64,000 nucleotides of DNA, taken from assembly GCA_951394405.1 (NCBI GenBank), contig OX596341.1, positions 1,798,001 to 1,862,000 of the forward strand, written 5' to 3'. The translations under genes and the position numbers were made by a program. Numbering within the stretch: position 1 is the stretch's first letter; each line of letters begins with the position of its first letter. Source of the stretch: Coprinellus micaceus. Its lineage: Eukaryota > Basidiomycota > Agaricomycetes > Agaricales > Psathyrellaceae. The notes beneath the pieces are model-generated. The model was not told where the DNA came from. It saw nothing but the letters and a program-made list of their open reading frames with translations, and did not search any database. Positions 23,520-36,150 of this stretch are shown piece after piece.

Positions 23520-24323
23520 ATGAAGTCTGGGGGTCGCCGTCTGGTATCAGGCGGGTTTACGTCGGATCAAGCATTTGGCTCCATGTTTGGTACCCCGGCG
23601 AGCGGACATGCGCACGCAGTCTACACTCTGCCCACGCCATCCATGCCACCGAAACGCACCATGCCCCCCGAAAATAATGAAGCAGGGGGGTACGTACACA
23701 ACTTCCTGCGACCGTCGTCTCTTACCATTGCTCATCCTGTGTTTAATCCTAGGGAGAACCTTCGAGATGCCAAAGTAGCTGAAATCAGAGCCCGTTACAG
23801 CACGCTCAGAAGGTATGACTACGGGGGCGTCGTTCGTTTGACGATACATTCCGCTCACACGCGATGCAGGGAACGACGAGAAAGGAAGAGCAAAGCGGCG
23901 CGAGCTAGGCATCTCAGATCTGAGGATAAACACTGGGACGACCCCCACGATGAGCAACTGGTTATGGTCAAGGATCCAAAGACGGGGAAATATCGTCTCG
24001 AGACCCGCCCTGGTCTACCCGTAGAGCGGGAAGTCTCACCGCCCCGAAAGAAGCGCAAGTTCCTGGAGTGGGACTCGGATGATGATGAGACGTTAAGGTG
24101 AGTTCTACTCATGCATTACCCTCGAATATCGCGCCGACGGTGCCCTTCTAGCGAATTCGGCGAGAGGAACCTGGAGGAAATCGAGATCGCTGAGGTCATG
24201 GATGCATCACATCACAACAGCGACGCAGAGGGCGGTGAAGGAAAGGAGAAGAACAAAGAAGGGGATTTCGACGTTGGGAATGCAGGGTCATCGGTTGGGG
24301 AAGGTAGTGGTAGTCAGGACTAG
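23520..24323 (+). CDS. Hypothetical basic/acidic nuclear-type protein
   Basis: Exons 23520-23812, 23870-24097 and 24152-24323 join in frame (introns 57 and 54 bp) into 230 residues. The middle is basic (RERRERKSKAARARH) with a nuclear-localisation-like PPRKKRKFLEWDSDDD. The C-terminus is acidic, rich in Glu, Gly and Ser (EGGEGKEKNKEGDFD). I recognise no domain. Start: first ATG in frame after GTTTCG-repeat sequence (two short TCGTTTCGTTTCG runs at about 23425 and 23460), but an earlier start cannot be excluded. Convergent with the HMG-box-like gene. Confidence 0.55.
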
Positions 24324-24576
24324 GACCTGTAAACAATTTCCATTCAATAACCCCCGCCCCCTACTATCGTCACCTTTGAGTCGCTTCCCCGCCTGTGGTG
24401 GGAACGTCCGAACGTGGGTGTAGCAACCTGCGTTCGAGCGTATGTGTCTATATCGACGCCAGGCGCCAATCAGGCCCGCACGGGATGCAGTGAACTCTCG
24501 GGCGACGGGTGATGCGCGATCACCCTGACTCGCCATCAAAATGTGTGCTGGTCGTTCGTATCCTGCCGACTACTAA

Positions 24577-27500
24577 CTATGTTTCCTTTTTAGCCTTGTC
24601 CGTCTTCTTGCTGACTCGCTTCGTGGGAAAGCCCCCTCCGACCCACTTCTGCGTCTCCTCCATTGCCAAGTCGTCCGCGGATTTCGCTTTCTTCCTGGGG
24701 CTGCTGTTGACGATATCCGTTGTCCCCGTCCGTTTCGCAGCATTTGACCTCTCTCCCACCCCTGCCGTCTGCCTACTACCCCCACCCCCACTCGTGGACA
24801 TTGCTCCCCCCTGGACCGTCCTCTTTCCCGTCGGGGGTTCGCGAATCGAGTTGGACTCCTTCCGTCCTTCCAACTTCGCCTTGCTTGCGGACGAACCCTT
24901 CGCCCGAGTCTGAGAGCGAGGGGCAGCCACCTCGGACGGAGCCTCCCCCCTTTTCGCCTTCGCGCCTGCCACCGCATCATCCGCACCATTCGCCCGAGTG
25001 GGAATCACCCCCTCCTTGTTTGCACCTGTGTCTCTCCCCACATCCCTTGACACCCGTCCTTCCAACTTCGTCTTGCTTGCGGACGAACCCTTCGCCCGAG
25101 TCTGAGAGCTACGGGCCGGCACCTCGGACGAAGCCTCCCCCCTTTTCGCCTTCGCGCCTGCCACCGCATCATCCGCACCATTCGCCCGAGTGGGAATCGT
25201 CCCCTCCTCGTTCGCATCTGCGTCTCTCTCCACATCCCCTGACACTGGCTCGAAGTGCACAGCCTTGACCTTACTCCCGAATACACCCCTCTCACCGCTC
25301 CTCTCCTTTGACTCCTCCTCAACCCTGCGCGCCCCTCCTACCTCTGTCAACGACCGAGAGGCTAATGTGGTGTACGGCTTGGTCGGGGACGACTCCCAAT
25401 CCATGATGGCCCTCGAATCCTCGGCAGTGCCCTCCTCTACCGCCATCGATGATAGAGAAGTTGGCGTAATGTACGGCTTGGTCGGGGATGAATCCAAGCG
25501 AACCTTCCCAAGACCTTCAGCCAAGACGCGGGATGGCGTCTGTTGCTGCTGGAGGGCCGCAGCAGCAGCCAGTCGACTGAAGACGTCTGCGTCGCCGCCC
25601 GCCCCCAGAGGTTGCAGCAATGAGGCGATGGAGACGATTTGCTGAAGAGCTGGGCCGAGAGTACTGAGATCTAGCTGCAGTCCGACCGAGTGCACATCAG
25701 CCTGAGGTTGTGGACGAGATCCTGGAAGTTGCTGGCTGGGTTCAACTGGGCCTTGGGAGGCTTGGGGAGATTGAGCGCCCCGAGTAGGCGTCATCGGGAC
25801 TGAAGGGCCAGCGGGGAAGGGTGAGACTCCAGCTACATTATCTGACCTCTCGTCGGGGGAAAAGAGTGGGCGTTGAAAGTCTTCGACTCGCATGGGGGAT
25901 AGGGAGGGACTGTCTGGATCTGGCGAATGAGACTCTCTTGGGGAGGAGACAGTGGGTCTGGAGGCATGGCGCATCGCACGTCGTGGGGGAGTACGTGGGG
26001 GGGAATCCTGTGCAGGCTCGGACGGAGGCGTCTGCATGCGTGCCCCTTTGTACTGAACGCGCGGAGCATGCGAGGGGTTCTCGTCGGTCGAACTCTCCCC
26101 GTTACCCTCACTGCCCTCATCGGAGTCGACGATTGCCCTGGCCTTACCCTTCTTAGAGGCAGGACCTTTCGTCGGCGGCTGACGACCTTTACCCTTTGCC
26201 TTTGCCTTTGCTTGGCGCTTCTTGGGCTTCGGGGTGTTCTCCTCCTCCTCCGATGAGGACTCCACCTGTATTCCTCTGCGAACCCCCTGGGTACGGGTAT
26301 GTTCGCGCTGACTGGATCTCACTGCACCGGCAACCAATGGCCGTCGAGGAACGCGCGGGGTTGGCCCCTTCAAGGCGTCGTTATAGTAGCTATGGAACTC
26401 CAACGGGATTAGGCCGAGCTGCTGACGGTCCCACCAGTGCTTGAGTAGCGCTAGATTTCGAGGCTTGCCCATGCGAGACGGGTCTGCCAGTGACGTGACG
26501 TCGTCGGGGAAGCACTCCCTCTTGGCGTACTGGAATAAATCCGATCCAATAGCTTGCCACTTGAAGCAGTTCAGATCGGTCGGTGTATAATCCTTGATGG
26601 GGGCACCCATGGAAAGAGCTGAGAATCGGGGGTCGGCTACAATGCGAAGGAAATGAATGCGGCCAAGAACGCACCATGAGCGTGAGTCATGAGGGACCGA
26701 ACCACCTTCTGTAGATATACGAAGGCTGGGAGCGATTCTGGATAGGAAGAGGGATCCGGATTAGGAACAACGCCTTCAGAGTAGTCGTTGAATGTGATAG
26801 GGTATAGGACGCCGTCATCCCCAGCTACTAGCTCCTTCGCAGAGCTACCGTCAGGGGAACTGGGAGGGGGATATGTGTATTCGTTCCAGCGACCGAACGC
26901 CCCAGATTTGTTGATGACCGGGCGCCCGATCTCTCGAAAGTTCTTCTTCGCGCCGTACAGCGATTTTCCGAAGTCCTGTTGCACTGTTGTTCGCTCTAGT
27001 CAGCATACATCCTGTGTGGCAGAGGGTCCAGCCAACTGACACGTAGTGTGGAGGCCTTTGGTGTTCGTAAACGACACGAGGAAATAAAGTTTCACACCCA
27101 TTTGCTTAAACATGTCCTCTGCAAATTGATACAGGTATCGCCCTACATCTTTCTCCGCACGGCTGTGAATACGGAATATGAATGATGGGATGCGTTGACG
27201 AAGGTTCTGAAGTACCTTCGCTTGACCTCCTCCGGCGGTCCATGCAATCGCCATTCCGACGCCTTCTCCTCATATTCTTCCCTCTCGTCGTCCATAAGCT
27301 TGTCCCATTCGTAGGAAACAGCTGCCTGAAAAAAGTCAAACAGGCCGTAAGGCTTTCCGTTGGTCTTGGTCTTGGGCGTCGGGGACGTATCAGCGACTCC
27401 ATCTAGGTCGGGTTCATCGTCTGAATCAGCCTCTCCCACTGGTCTACCGGTTGTTTGCGCAAACAGGTGTCTCTGGCGTCTTATCACCAACTTTGTATTT

Positions 27501-28020
27501 TCTTTGTAGAAGACCTGGCAGGCGCTGTAGACGTAGTAGAAGCGAGGGACTTCAGCGCGTGAACGGCATCGTTGGGTGAACCAATACTGAACGTTCTGTA
27601 CAACACCGGAGGACGGCCAGCAAGTCAGCAAGTTTAGTGATGGGGGGAATGCCTTACCTTGACTACGCTTTTTCGCTGGGCGCTGGTCAACGCCTTCTTC
27701 TCCAAGATTTGGGCGATGAATTCGTCAGCGATGGAGCGGGTGAGGTGACCCTTCTGCTTCTTGGTGGAAGCGATGTACTCTTCCTTTCACTCCTTCATGA
27801 CTTCCAACTGCTTCTTGGTGAAGCGGTCATCCAGCAGCTTTTGCTCCTGAAGCAGGCTGTCGTCGACGACATCGGCAAGGGCCTCGTCGATGGCGGCGAG
27901 AGACACGTCCTTGCTCGCCGCCTCGCTCGATTCAATAAGAGCCTTTGGCTCCACATTCTCGTCGAGGGGGCGAGCAGACGTCTTCGATTCGGGGGAAGGC
28001 GTAGATCTTGGAGAAGGCAT
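24577..28020 (-). pseudogene. HMG-box-like protein with one in-frame stop
   Basis: Exons 28020-27658, 27595-27216, 27162-27009, 26975-26675 and 26618-24577 join in frame. The fourth intron is only 33 bp, which is unusual. Within exon 1 a single TGA (about 27785-27787) follows LEVMKE, and the frame resumes as KEEYIASTKKQ. TGG to TGA at a Trp would explain it. Exon 2 contains a segment like fungal HMG boxes (FFQAAVSYEWDKLMDDEREEYEEKASEWR) after a helical WF-rich stretch (NVQYWFTQRC). The last exon is a 680-residue low-complexity tail with SSPTKPY motifs, Lys-rich patches and two 64-residue repeats. It is divergent from the KDZ transposase gene with 167 bp between start codons, so it may be part of that element. 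Function not known. Confidence 0.55.
24863..25246 (-). repeat. 192-bp coding tandem duplication
   Basis: Two units of 192 bp (24863-25054 and 25055-25246) encode two near-identical 64-residue segments containing PTRANGADDAVAGAKAKRGE and QTRAKGSSASK. The period is a multiple of three, so the frame is kept. Confidence 0.85.
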
Positions 28021-28187
28021 GGAGGAACGGGGAAGGGAGAGCGAATATAAATTAAATGATGAATAGGCCAGCGGCTTAAAGAGGTGGCGTCTACTTTGCC
28101 GATCCTTGCTCCCTCAGGCTGGCCTCGGTAAAGTATCCGAAACTCCATACATTCCCCTCCCACCGCCATATCTGTGCCCACTCGCCA
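28021..28187. promoter_or_regulatory. Bidirectional promoter of HMG-like and KDZ genes
   Basis: Only 167 bp separate the start codons of the minus-strand HMG-box-like gene (28020) and the plus-strand KDZ transposase (28188). An AT-rich ATATAAATTAAATGATG lies at about 28045-28061. Shared control is inferred from the spacing. Confidence 0.4.
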
Positions 28188-31100
28188 ATGCCGATTCCAA
28201 GAGGAGCGACCGTGTTCGCCGATCGCCATGTTGAAGCCGAGCTCGACGTCGACGGCCTTACGTCACGGTCCAGGGGGCGTAAGGGTGCCAAGATGAGGGA
28301 GATAACTCCAGAGGGTAGCCCTACGAAGTCCTACAAGAAGCGCAAGAAGAACCCCCCCGATACGCCCCTCCCAATATTCACAGCTCTTGACCCCGCACAC
28401 GAAGGGGAGCCAACCGGTGATATCGCTCCTGGGTCCCACGACGGGCGGGGGAATGAGTATGGAGACCCAGAGACTGGCTTTTGCTCGGATACGGAGTCGG
28501 TGTATCGCGAAGGCATCACAGAGCCGCATACAGGGAAAAAGAGCGAAGGCAAGGTAAGCTGCGGTATCTCTTTCTCCTGGTAATGATAAACTAACATTGG
28601 GTGCTTGTCGCAGAATACGCACGAATACATGGAGAGCTGGGTTAAGAATCACTGCGAGAGCTACCTCGCCGCCATCCTTGAAAGTGAAGGACAGTGCGCG
28701 TCTGCATGTGAGCTCTGTGGTGTTGGAAGTGTGGAGATGAGATGCCTGGATTGCATCTGCGTTCCTCGTCTATGCCGCCGTTGCTGTCGAACATCGCACA
28801 GAATGGACCCACTCCATCGCGTCGAGTCATGGATCAAGAACCGCTGGCAACCGTCTTGGCTATGGCATGTCGGATCCGTCGTCTGTCTTGGACACGGCGC
28901 GTCGCCGTGCCCTTATTATTCCAAGTCTCGTCCGGAGGTGGAGGAGATGGTTACCCGACTGGCGTACCTCGATATGAAGGATCCGAAGAGCTTTTCCGAC
29001 GATCCTAGCTATGGCGCCAGGCCTGAAAGTGGATCATTGGGGGGTGGCCTCATGATCACGATCGTCCATACCAATGGCTTCCACAGACTCCCCCTCTTCC
29101 CCTGCTTCTGTGCAAACGCACAGCCCTTACACCTCCAGCTCCTGAAGGGTGGACTGTACCCCGCGACATCCGACGACCCCCAAACGGTGTTCACGCTTCG
29201 ATTACTGAAACATTTTCACCTAAGTAAGGTCGACTCCCACCTCTCCGTCGAGCACTATTGTGCACTCCTTCGCCGTCTAACCAACTACGTATTCCCAAGC
29301 CACGCAATGGTAAGTCTTACCTTATCATAGCGCCTCCCTCATCTTGCTGAAGTCGTATCAGGAACGACGGAGGGAACTGACTCGCGTCTGGCAACAGTAC
29401 GACCACCTCACCGATCTGAAGCGCAACGGTTTCGGCATTATCAGCATCCGCCTTCAAACCCCTGGCAAAGGTTCGTTGGCCCTGTTCTGTGCAGTGTGCC
29501 CGCAACCTGGTGTAAACCTCCCCGAAAACTGGACAGAGCTTGATGATTCGTAAGGGACAGTTCACATTCCTGCCCTGGTCCGCGAAGCTGACTGTACCCT
29601 CAGATGGAGGTTCTGGAGGTACCTCACAACGGACGGGAACTTTGTTCTGGACCATCTCGAGGTCCTAGGCCCGGACGTGGCGGTTTGGCTTTCGAATGGA
29701 GCTCGGTTCTTCGCAGAGCGCAACAGATTCGAAGATTTCTTAATTTCCGCCGGCGCCCACGAGAAGAAGGAGGTCTGTTTTGGTTTGAGTCGTCCCTGGA
29801 CCGAGCTGGGAACCTGACTACGAGAGCATACAGGATCTGACGTGCAACCAACTTCGTGCCGTAGCCGATAAATACAAGCTCAAGAGAGGCTACGACTCCA
29901 CAGGCATTGTGGCATCCGCCTGCGCAAGGCACGGGTGCTACGCCCCGGCCTCCGTTTGTGACATGCAAAGGGGAGAGAAGTGGGTCCATGTCGGTCGAGA
30001 AAGAAACAGTGCTAACCCATATGAGCCCAGGCAAGCGAACGGAGATTACTCCGTCGCACAAGCCTACGAAACGACTAGAGCGAAAGATTTGTTGGGGTTC
30101 CACCTCGCGTACGACGTCAACTGCCAATTCTGGGTGCACTTCCGGAAACGATTCGAAAACGAGTTCCTCAAGGGCGTCATTTCGCCCGAGGCCACCGTGC
30201 TATTTTTGATCGGCCTGTTCCACGTTCACGGCCACAAAGAGGAATGTCTTCCTAGGTTCGCACCTACGTTCGCTCCTGGCGCCGGTATGGCCGCAGCAGA
30301 GATCCTGGAGTCACTCTGGGCTGGGATCATTGGTGCGGCGGGAATGACGAGAGCTATGACGGCCGCGCATCGAGTCGCAGTCTTGGACGCCATTATGCAA
30401 GACAGCAACTGGAAAAAGCTTCAAGGCATGGGTGAGTCCAAATACCCTCCGTAAGATACGTTGTAGACCCCCGCGTTTCACAGTGGTCTGGCTGAACAAG
30501 CAGCTTCGACGAGCAAGAAAGGGTCTCCTGGCTGCCGAGAAAGACTACCTGAGGTTGAATAAAACACGTAGGTGTACGCCCGCTCTGAGAAAAAAATGGG
30601 AAAAGGAGATGGAGGAGGCCCACGAGGAACGTCTGCGTGGGAACGTCTCTGCTATGGATATCTACAAAACAGTTGCCTTTGAAGGTGAGCCAATGGCCTG
30701 ATGCGAAAGTGGAACTCTTGCAAACCGAAATACAGCTGATGGCCAACAAGAAGTCCAACTTCGCTTGATGTCGCAGGAGAGGACACAGAAGACCCGGCGC
30801 GGAATTGCTCGATGGATGGCTTCTGGGATTCGTATCCAGGAATTGCAGTGAGCTCCGTGCCCCGCTCTTTAAGAGGCCTCCTTGACACCTTACAGGCTTG
30901 AGCTGAGAGCGTACATCAAGGCTACGCGTTCCGACGAAAAGCGCGGCGCCGTCGGGATCGAAACGGAGAGGAAACGGTCAGCCCTGTTAACGAAGGTGGA
31001 AGAGTTCTTCGAAACAGGGGGAGAGCTGTTCGACGGGCTTGAACTAGAAAAACTCGAGGTAGGTGAGGCCGTTGAGCGTAATCTCTGCGTCTGTGAAGAT

Positions 31101-32232
31101 GCGTTGAATTACTGCAACTGCGAGAGTGAGTTGGCGGAACCTGAGGAAGTCTCGGGAACGGGAGGGAAGAGGAGTACCAAATCGAAGAAGGTCGAAGTGC
31201 CGGTGGAACGGATGAAGATACCACTCCCCTCCACAGCTGTCTGCCGCCCTGGAAAGTGGGAGTCTCAGGTGTGCAAAGAGGAGGACCTTCGCGTAGCACA
31301 GGCGCACGAGGCCCTCGAGGCGCTGCGGGGGCACATCGCCCACAAGTCTTACCTCTACCGCACGAACAAGAAACTGGCCAAGGGTAAACGCGGAAGGAAG
31401 ACCAAATATGGGGAGATTAACTCGGTGGAGATGACAATGCGCCTCGAAGCCAAGCGCTACGACCTCGCACGGTGGGCGCTTATCCGCCTTGGGGTGATCG
31501 ACAAGCACCCTGAACTGGAAGAGCTCACATCGAAGGACACAAAGGCGATCATATCGGTCTGGGACCCCAATGCGGCAGGACGTCGTGACGCGGAACTCCC
31601 TTGGATTTGGAAGATACGTCATTCCGGGGGGACAAAGGAAGCAAAGGACTATGTCAAGGACCGTGAGTCGAATTCTGTAACCCTCGAGATGCAGCCGCTG
31701 ATAGAGCCAAGTGTACCGCGTTAATTGGATCCGAGCCCGCTCTCGCCGTGATCGTTGGGAGGAGGAGAAGAAGCTCTTAGAATCAGAGATGGAATGGTTC
31801 GTGCGATACTGCAAAAGTCGGCGGGAAACGGCTTTAAATTGGGCAGGGCAAGGCGTAACCGAAGGTCACTCCGCCTATGCCTTTAGGCAGGCGGACATGT
31901 GGGGCCGACTCGGACGTCAAGCCAAGGGAGAGTTCAAGAAGAACTCCGTCGTTATCGATGTAATGCTTGGGGACGAAGCCGAGGACAACGTCGACGAGCC
32001 TAATCAGCTCCCCCCCGATATAGAGAGTGGAGAGGAGTCCAACGCCGAGGATGAGAAGCAGGGCATCACGGAGGAGGCAGAGGACCCCTGGGAGGAAGAA
32101 CCAGAAGCAGATGGCCGAGAGGAGTTAAGCGATGAGGAGGACGAGGAGGAGGAAGCGATGGGGAGGGACGGGACGGAGGTGCGGGTCGAGGAGGGCCCTT
32201 CGCTAACCCAAATCAAGCCAGAATGTAGTTAG
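28188..32232 (+). CDS. KDZ-type DNA transposase, apparently intact
   Basis: Nine exons (28188-28553, 28614-29309, 29362-29549, 29604-29772, 29834-30431, 30484-30684, 30736-30847, 30896-31662, 31712-32232) splice in frame into 1205 residues with no stop. The introns are 48-61 bp; the one at 29773 has a weak GTCTGT donor. Residues about 140-230 carry the CxC2-like cysteine cluster that marks KDZ transposases (CELCGVGSVEMRCLDC, LCRRCCRTSH, PLHRVESW). The core shows YDSTGIVASACARHG, YDVNCQFWVHF and GLFHVHGHKEECLPRFAP, typical of the Kyakuja-Dileera-Zisupton catalytic region. AQAHEALEALR and SVWDPNAAGRR follow near the C-terminus, then an acidic tail. These enzymes cut and paste DNA in the nucleus. 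The preserved reading frame suggests recent activity. Confidence 0.9.
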
Positions 32233-32290
32233 TTCAATAAAACAGCGCGTCTCCTTTCCGACACGTTGAATTGATTGTAGAAGATTGTAT

Positions 32291-35000
32291 TTATACTTCG
32301 ACTACTTCTATGCCGGAATCCGAGGATATGTCAATGACCTCGACCTCCGTGTTCCCCCCCGCCCTTAGGCCAGTCACAGGTCCCACTTCGACCTCCAGAT
32401 CGGCAATCTCTAGGAAATCCACGTCCGCCCCTTTCACTCCTCTCTGGTGGGTCACAAGTCCGACCTCTACGTCTGAACCCACTGTAGCAACATCGGGCAT
32501 TCTCATCCACTCCTCAGAGAGGGCTTCTATCACGGACCTTAGACGCTGGCGCATCGTTGAGACCGTCCACGTCTGCCACAGCGTCTCTCTCTCGCCCGGA
32601 GTGGTGGCGTCCTGCACGGGGCTTAAGAATGGGCTGGTCGTGCGTCGAAACGGAATACGTACGAAGCTCCTGCGGATGAGATTCCTGGCATCGGGTATAA
32701 AAGTCTCGGCAAAATGGATGGCGTACAATCCACAGTCACAGAAGTTGGGTTGCCTTGGAACCTTATTGATTGCTTTGTGAGTGGGGCAACGTCCCGCTTA
32801 GATGTGGGGCTAACCTCGACATGCCTTGACATGATCTCGACGGTGGAGGTCACTGCCTTCTTGTGTGCAGCCTCCAGTGAAAGGAAGCCCGACAGCTGTT
32901 TGCATGCATGGTCATGGGTGTTGCCAAGCGAGTCGAAGATGAAGATATATGTGCTAATTAAGGAACGGAGGAGTCAGTATGGGGAGTAACGCTTGGAGAT
33001 GTAGGGTCTCGAGCTCACTGGTTGGGTAAATAAGTCGGCTTCCTTGGCTTGGGGACTAAACGGCGAGGCTGGAGAACATGCTCGGGCTCGAAGATAATCG
33101 CCAGATACCAATGCAAACTGTATGAAGATGGATGAGTGGAGATCACATAGATTGTGCGGGCATCCGACACACTCTTCATTGATTGGCACGATGATGTATT
33201 TCTTGCGAAAGAGATCGAACCTAGAGGTCCACTTGCTTACACTCCTGAATCCCGACTGCAGGCTGCCGTATAATTTGGCCACATTCAGACGGATGGTCGT
33301 GCGGGTGTGGGAAGGGCACATACTCGGATTTGTTCAACTTCTTATAGAAGAAGGAGCTGCAGACATGCACCTGTGATGCAATCTCCGGAGACGCATCATG
33401 GAGTCGTTTCATCCAGTGCCTGTCCCCGAGTGAAAACATGAACGATAGTGAATAGAATGACGTGACCTACTTCAGGCCGAATTCTATGAGTGTATCATTC
33501 AGATACTCCCCCGGCTGGAGGCGCACAAGGTCTGCGTTCGTGATATTGACTCTCCCAATACCATCGTATGGAAAGCATAAAACCCTAAGTTGAAATATTT
33601 CACGGTCAGCAGAGCACGAAGCGGTATGGATGGGGAGAGGTGACGTACGTCCCGTCATCAGCGGGAGGAGGAGTCGCCTTCCTCGCCACCTCCGCCTCCA
33701 CGAAGGATCTATCACCGAGGGGCGAATGGGCTCTCGAAGCCGGTAAACTGAGGGAGGTGGACAGGTCTGCACGCAAGATAGAGGGGTGGGGTTCGTCGAG
33801 GAAATGGATGAACGAGTAGCCGTCGTCTGGCCTGCCGCCAGGTGGTGTGGAACTGCGCGAACCCGATTCAGCCGACTTGGGCCCAGAAATATCGTTTGCG
33901 AACACTAAAGAGGCAGGACTACGGAGGGCAGAGTCAGGTCCTGTGGCGTTGGCATATTGACTATCGTCTGGGTCCCCCGATCCGCCTAAAGGGACGGCGC
34001 GACCAATCAAGTCTTGCGAATAATTGGCGTCATGCGCCTCGTGCGAGTGATCGACCTTGCGCGGATCCGCCTCGTGCGAATGATCGCGGTCGTGTGCCAC
34101 ACCGGCCTCGTGCGAATGATTGCCTTCACGCGCCTCGTGCGAGCGTTTATGCGCCACACCCGCCTCGTGCGCGTGATTAGAACGGTGGATAGGCGCTAAA
34201 ATGCACTTCGAGGGGATCGATGGTGAAAACCACTTGGGAGTACTCGACACAAATGTAACGGCGGAAGGAGTGCCGGCTTGAAGGGTGTGAGCCGGGGGAG
34301 AGGGAAGCTTGGGGGGTGCCTGGACCGTTGAGACAGCATCAAGAGTCGAGGACGCCGAGGACGAAGACTCCGGAGTAGCCGCAGTGGCCAAGGAGAGGGA
34401 CGAGAAGGAGGCTCTGGGGTGGCACGACGGTGCGACCTCAGGCGTCGCGTACCCTCGTGGTATCTCCGCATTTCCGGAAAGCGTAGATATTTCCGAAGGT
34501 CTGAAGCGTACCTGCGGCATACGCCCCTTTAGCGCTGTGAGTGGACTTCCTGAGAGTGGGCTTACCGAAGGGCGTCTGCGTTTCACGAACCTCCTGAGAT
34601 CCAGTTCTGGAGGTCGTGGAATGTCTTCGGGCCTCGAGGTTCCAGTGAACCCGTTTCCAGCGCCCTCTTCCACCGGAGGCAGATCTCCTACCGTGGTGGG
34701 TAATGGAGGGATAGACCACGGTTCGATGGGTGCTCCCATCGTCCCCGCACCACACTGCCATTCAGGGCCGGTGTCTCTCTCAAGCTCCAATTGCGGCCAA
34801 ACCGCTGGGAGCTTCGCCCTCTTCGCGGGGGGAAGAAGAGGGATATCCCACTGTTCAATGGGACTATCTCTCGATGCCTTCGTGGAGGAGCCCCACTCCG
34901 AGTGGCCGACCTCTAGCAGCTTAAGCTGTGGCCACATCGGGCGCTTAGTACGAGCTGGTTTTGGAGTGGAGGCGGTGATGGCTGAAATCCCATGCCGCAT
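32291..35000 (-). CDS. Ulp1-type SUMO protease (C48 peptidase)
   Basis: Seven exons (35000-33649, 33584-33471, 33419-33324, 33244-33173, 33117-33019, 32953-32815, 32761-32291) join in frame into 780 residues. The 450-residue N-terminus is low-complexity with a His-rich repeat block. The protease domain begins at RLQPGEYLNDTLIEFGLK and keeps the whole catalytic set: His547 in LHWYLAII, Asp585 in FIFDSLG, Gln628 and Cys634 in QPNFCDCGLY. Family role: cleavage of SUMO from conjugates or precursors. Its 3' end lies 58 bases from the 3' end of the KDZ gene (tail to tail). Ulp1-like genes next to KDZ transposases are a known pairing in fungi. The first ATG of the long frame was taken as the start. 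Confidence 0.88.
34005..34190 (-). repeat. His/Glu-rich coding repeat in the Ulp1 N-terminus
   Basis: Units around NHSHEAGVAHDR and DHSHEAD repeat four to five times. In DNA the shared piece is GCCTCGTGCGAATGAT or close variants (plus-strand reading). The repeat is in frame and probably unstructured. Confidence 0.75.
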
Positions 35001-35102
35001 TGTGATGTAAGCCCCTATAGGGCAGGGTTCAGCAATTTCAATTTGTCATCGCGATCGGACGTTCTCCTTTTCCTTCATCTACCTCTGCGACCCTTAACGA
35101 CG

Positions 35103-35874
35103 ATGGATCCGCAGACAGCTCGGCGCATGAGGGAGTTGCCTCCCTCAGCCTTTCAGGCCCTCGTTGACTACGCCGCCGCCCGTTGTTGGGCGATTGCTGA
35201 AACATACGGCCGAACCATTGGAAAACTCCCAGGAGGAGTGCTGGTGTCATTCGTAGACACCTTTGAGAAGGAGTTGGTGCGTGAAATCATATCCGCGCAG
35301 TTTAAACGATTCACACCTTATTCTGTAGTTTTCTACGACTTATTTAATAGGTCTCGGCCGCCTTTATCATCTTGGTTCTATCGACCCTCCTGTGGTCGTG
35401 CAAAAACTTGCGAATATCCACTCATTTGGCCAGATACGAGACGCAGCCTCAATATCTGAGTTCGTCGCAGGGGAGCGTGGTAGCGCAAATCCTCCGGCCC
35501 TACGTCATGAAGGCGACTGGTGGACGCAGTACGAAGGACCGCTTCGCCAGATCGTCGCCCACCCAATCGCCACACCGGCAAAAGTATTCCAGTGGTGGCA
35601 GGAGTACCAGCGGGAGGGTCGCCCAGAAACACACCAGTCTGGACCCTCGCCTCCCGACTCACTTCGCCTCCTGTCCCTATCCCGCGACGACCTTCATGTG
35701 ACCTTCCGGATGTCAGAACAGCTGATGCAGGAAGCGGCCATGGAAGCGATCTCCACACTCAAATATCTGAAGGACGTTGACGAAAGCGTCGCGACTCTGG
35801 ATAGAATCCTCGAAGCCCTCGACCTGGTTGAATCCTCAGAGGACGTGAGAATCCCTGGGGCAATGCGCCGTTGA
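35103..35874 (+). CDS. Unknown protein of the KDZ/TET module, 233 residues
   Basis: Exons 35103-35280 and 35351-35874 join across a 70-bp intron (GTGAAA donor, AATAG acceptor; the frame fits only this pair). The protein begins MDPQTARRMRELPPSAFQAL and is mostly helical. Its second exon has EGDWWTQYEGPLRQIVAHP, a Pro-rich linker (SGPSPPDS) and a C-terminal helix. No domain recognised. It is read divergently from the Ulp1 gene with 102 bp between start codons. Being enclosed by the transposase, protease and TET/JBP genes suggests it is an accessory gene of the same element; this is inference. Confidence 0.55.
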
Positions 35875-36150
35875 CTCAGAAAGGTATGAGGATCCCCCCG
35901 TACCTGTAATAAGGCGTGCTAAAGTTCGCACCACTATTAGGTGCCGCCTTGCTTTCTTTGTCTGGTCCGAGTTGGGCTACCATTCAGCGCTTACTGTATA
36001 CTTTCTCCGAATGATTGTACATATATCCGCGTAAAATTTACAATATACAATCGAGATACGATCACTCCTTCCCCTCGACCAACTCGTGCCTTATAACACA
36101 TCCCGTCGATCCCTATCCCGACAGCGTTCGAGTTAAATTGCCTTTTAAAA

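Noticed and set aside
33061..33180. Apparent loss of the Ulp1 catalytic His (ORF reads INEECVGC)
   Set aside because: A 55-bp intron (33118-33172) separates INED from LHWYLAII; after splicing the His motif is intact.
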